A stretch of 33,350 nucleotides of DNA from an uncultured Flavonifractor sp. (lineage in GTDB: Bacteria > Bacillota > Clostridia > Oscillospirales > Oscillospiraceae), in NCBI GenBank assembly GCA_944385585.1, contig CALWXU010000010.1:1-33350 (forward strand), read 5' to 3'. This document shows positions 31,947 through 33,350 of this stretch, in pieces; the first letter of the stretch is position 1, and each line of letters starts with the position of its first letter. The notes under the pieces were generated by a model that did no database searches, was not told the DNA's origin, and worked only from the letters and a program-made list of their open reading frames with translations. Made by a program: the position numbers and the translations under genes.

Positions 31947-32014
31947 GGCCGGCATATATGCCGGCCCTGCATCCCATGGCGATTTTGACTGTAGGGCCGC
32001 CATATAGGGCGGCC
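31947..32014. repeat. Inverted pair of 25-base hairpin repeats between pstB and phoU
   Basis: Bases 31947-31971 are GGCCGGCATATATGCCGGCC plus CTGCA, and bases 31990-32014 are TGTAGGGCCGCCATATAGGG plus CGGCC. The first is close to the reverse complement of the second, both centred on CATATA and ending in TGYAGGGCC. They are separated by 18 bases and each can form its own hairpin. They resemble paired intergenic repeats of the REP/BIME kind, by pattern only. Confidence 0.65.
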
Positions 32015-32030
32015 GCCTGTCGCCCAGGAA

Positions 32031-32792
32031 TCAGCCGAACCGGCCGGTGATATAGTCCTCTGTCCGCTTGTCCTTGGGGACGGAGAAGAGCTGGGTGGTG
32101 TCGCCGAACTCGATGAGCTGACCCAGCAGGAAGAAGGCGCACTTGTCGGAGACACGGGTGGCCTGCTGCATATTGTGGGTGACGATGACGATGGTGTACT
32201 GGTTCTTCAGGTCGGCGATCAGGTCCTCGATCTTGGAGGTGGAGATGGGGTCCAGGGCGGAGGTGGCCTCGTCCATCAGCAGGATGTCGGGCTCCACCGC
32301 CAGGGCCCGGGCGATGCACAGGCGCTGCTGCTGCCCGCCGGACAGGCCCAGGGCGGACTTGCGCAGCCGGTCCTTCACCTCGTCCCAGATGGCCGCGCCC
32401 TGGAGGGACTTCTCCACGATGTCGTCCAGCCTGCTCTTGCTCTTGATGCCGTGGGTGCGGGGGCCGTAGGCCACGTTGTCATAGATGGACATGGGGAAGG
32501 GGTTGGGCTTCTGGAACACCATGCCGATCTGCTTGCGCAGCCAGGTCACGTCCACGCTGGGGTCGTAGATCTCGATGCCCCGGTACTGGACGGAGCCGGT
32601 GATCTTGATGCCGGGCACCAGGTCGTTCATCCGGTCCAGGGTCTTGAGGAAGGTGGACTTGCCGCAGCCGGAGGGGCCGATGAGGGCCGTCACCTGCTTC
32701 TCGGGTATGTCCATGCTCACGTCCTTCAGCGCCTGGGTGGTGCCGTACCACAGGTCCAGCCCCTTGGTCGACAGGATAATATTCTCGTCCAT
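32031..32792 (-). CDS. pstB: Phosphate ABC transporter ATP-binding protein PstB
   Basis: The 253-residue ATPase shows Walker [10 protein letters not shown] (about 40-48), the Q loop [15 protein letters not shown] (typical of PstB), the signature LSGGQQQR, Walker [13 protein letters not shown] and the H loop IVTHNMQQA. It drives ATP-dependent phosphate import through PstC and PstA. It lies 12 bases downstream of pstA on the minus strand. Confidence 0.98.
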   Translation of the reverse strand: MDENIILSTKGLDLWYGTTQALKDVSMDIPEKQVTALIGPSGCGKSTFLKTLDRMNDLVPGIKITGSVQYRGIEIYDPSVDVTWLRKQIGMVFQKPNPFPMSIYDNVAYGPRTHGIKSKSRLDDIVEKSLQGAAIWDEVKDRLRKSALGLSGGQQQRLCIARALAVEPDILLMDEATSALDPISTSKIEDLIADLKNQYTIVIVTHNMQQATRVSDKCAFFLLGQLIEFGDTTQLFSVPKDKRTEDYITGRFG

Positions 32793-32804
32793 GATACGGG
32801 CTCC

Positions 32805-33350
32805 TTACTTTTTCTTTAGTTTCGCGCCCACCAGCTTGGCGGTCAGGTTGATGACCAGGGTGAGCAGCATTAGGATGGCGGCGATGGCGAAGGCCACGTC
32901 AAACTCGGCCCGCTCCCGGGCGTATACATACAGGGCCACGGTGAGGGAGGCGCCGGAGGAGTGGATGAAGTTGTCAAAGGAGGCGAAGAAGCTGTTCAGG
33001 CTCATGCCCATGCCGGCGGTGAAGAGCAGGGCGGCGGACTCGCCCACGATGCGCCCGACGGCCAGGATACAGCCGGTGACGATGCCGTCGATGGAGGAGG
33101 GCAGCACCACGGTGCGGATCATGTGCCACCGGCCGGCGCCCAGGCCCAAAGCGGCCTCCCGGTAGGACTGGGGGACGGTTTTCAGGGACTCCTGGGTGGT
33201 ACGGATGATGGTGGGGATGGTGACGATCACCAAAGTGAGGGCGCCGGCCAGCAGGGAGGCCCCCAGCCCCAGGAGCTGGCAGAAGAACAGCATGCCCACC
33301 AGGCCGAAGATGATGGAGGGGATGCCGGTGAGGGTCTCGGTGGCGAACTC
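32805..33350 (-). CDS. pstA: Phosphate ABC transporter permease PstA, 5' end outside the window
   Basis: The reading frame is open to the right edge, so the gene starts outside; the ATG near 33299 is internal. The 181 residues present include TETLTGIPSIIFGL, the EAA-type loop YREAALGLGAGRWHMI, and VGESAALLFTAG, all typical of PstA. It is an inner-membrane permease subunit. PstC and PstS should lie further right. Confidence 0.96.
   Translation of the reverse strand, partial: EFATETLTGIPSIIFGLVGMLFFCQLLGLGASLLAGALTLVIVTIPTIIRTTQESLKTVPQSYREAALGLGAGRWHMIRTVVLPSSIDGIVTGCILAVGRIVGESAALLFTAGMGMSLNSFFASFDNFIHSSGASLTVALYVYARERAEFDVAFAIAAILMLLTLVINLTAKLVGAKLKKK

Overview
The window is about 33 kb of GC-rich DNA, densely coded on both strands. 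It most resembles a high-GC Clostridia genome (Bacillota; Oscillospiraceae such as Flavonifractor, Lawsonibacter or Intestinimonas). This placement is an inference from gene content: SLH-domain surface protein, CIRCE-controlled chaperone, YhaO/YhaN and YmdB homologues, BlaI/BlaR1 pair, LytTR-DUF3021 pair, HxlR regulator and lipobox lipoproteins, with strong Shine-Dalgarno sites. There is no phage, transposase, plasmid or CRISPR array. Most of it reads as ordinary chromosome; the unusual material lies between genes.

Layout. 1-1.7 kb: 3' part of a tRNA-Tyr, an SOS-type operator, then an XRE-S24 repressor, a small unknown protein and a cupin. 1.8-6.7 kb (minus): signal peptidase I, a YhaN-like ATPase, a YhaO/SbcD-like nuclease and a YmdB-like phosphodiesterase. 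6.8-10.5 kb (plus): three lipoproteins (unknown, serine hydrolase, CapA-like). 10.6-12.6 kb: htpG behind a long CIRCE element. 12.6-16.9 kb: M18 aminopeptidase divergent from a BlaI/BlaR1-type pair. 16.9-22 kb (minus): SLH-anchored degenerate 5'-nucleotidase, sugar O-acetyltransferase, and pseudouridine catabolism (psuG, psuK). 22.1-25.5 kb (plus): unknown lipoprotein, then LytTR regulator, DUF3021-type membrane protein and two small membrane proteins. 25.5-28.2 kb: flavodoxin-fold reductase divergent from an HxlR regulator, then asnS. 28.4-33.35 kb (minus): pstA (cut by the edge), pstB, phoU, phoB-type regulator and phoR-type kinase.

How the genes work together. The right end is a phosphate uptake and sensing block: the Pst transporter feeds PhoU and PhoB/PhoR. 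A phased CTGTNAC array upstream of the 6.8 kb lipoprotein looks like a Pho box and may link the two ends of the window. Several regulator/target pairs have recognisable operators: BlaI, HxlR, CIRCE/HrcA, and a dyad at the psuK promoter. Hairpin-rich intergenic DNA sits between asnS and phoR and between phoB and phoR, and the two stretches share a conserved 35-base tail. A separate inverted pair of 25-base hairpins sits between pstB and phoU. These elements, the degenerate nucleotidase, the SOS-box arrangement and the LytTR membrane cluster are the parts most worth a second look. I did not find a clearly new defence or mobile system.
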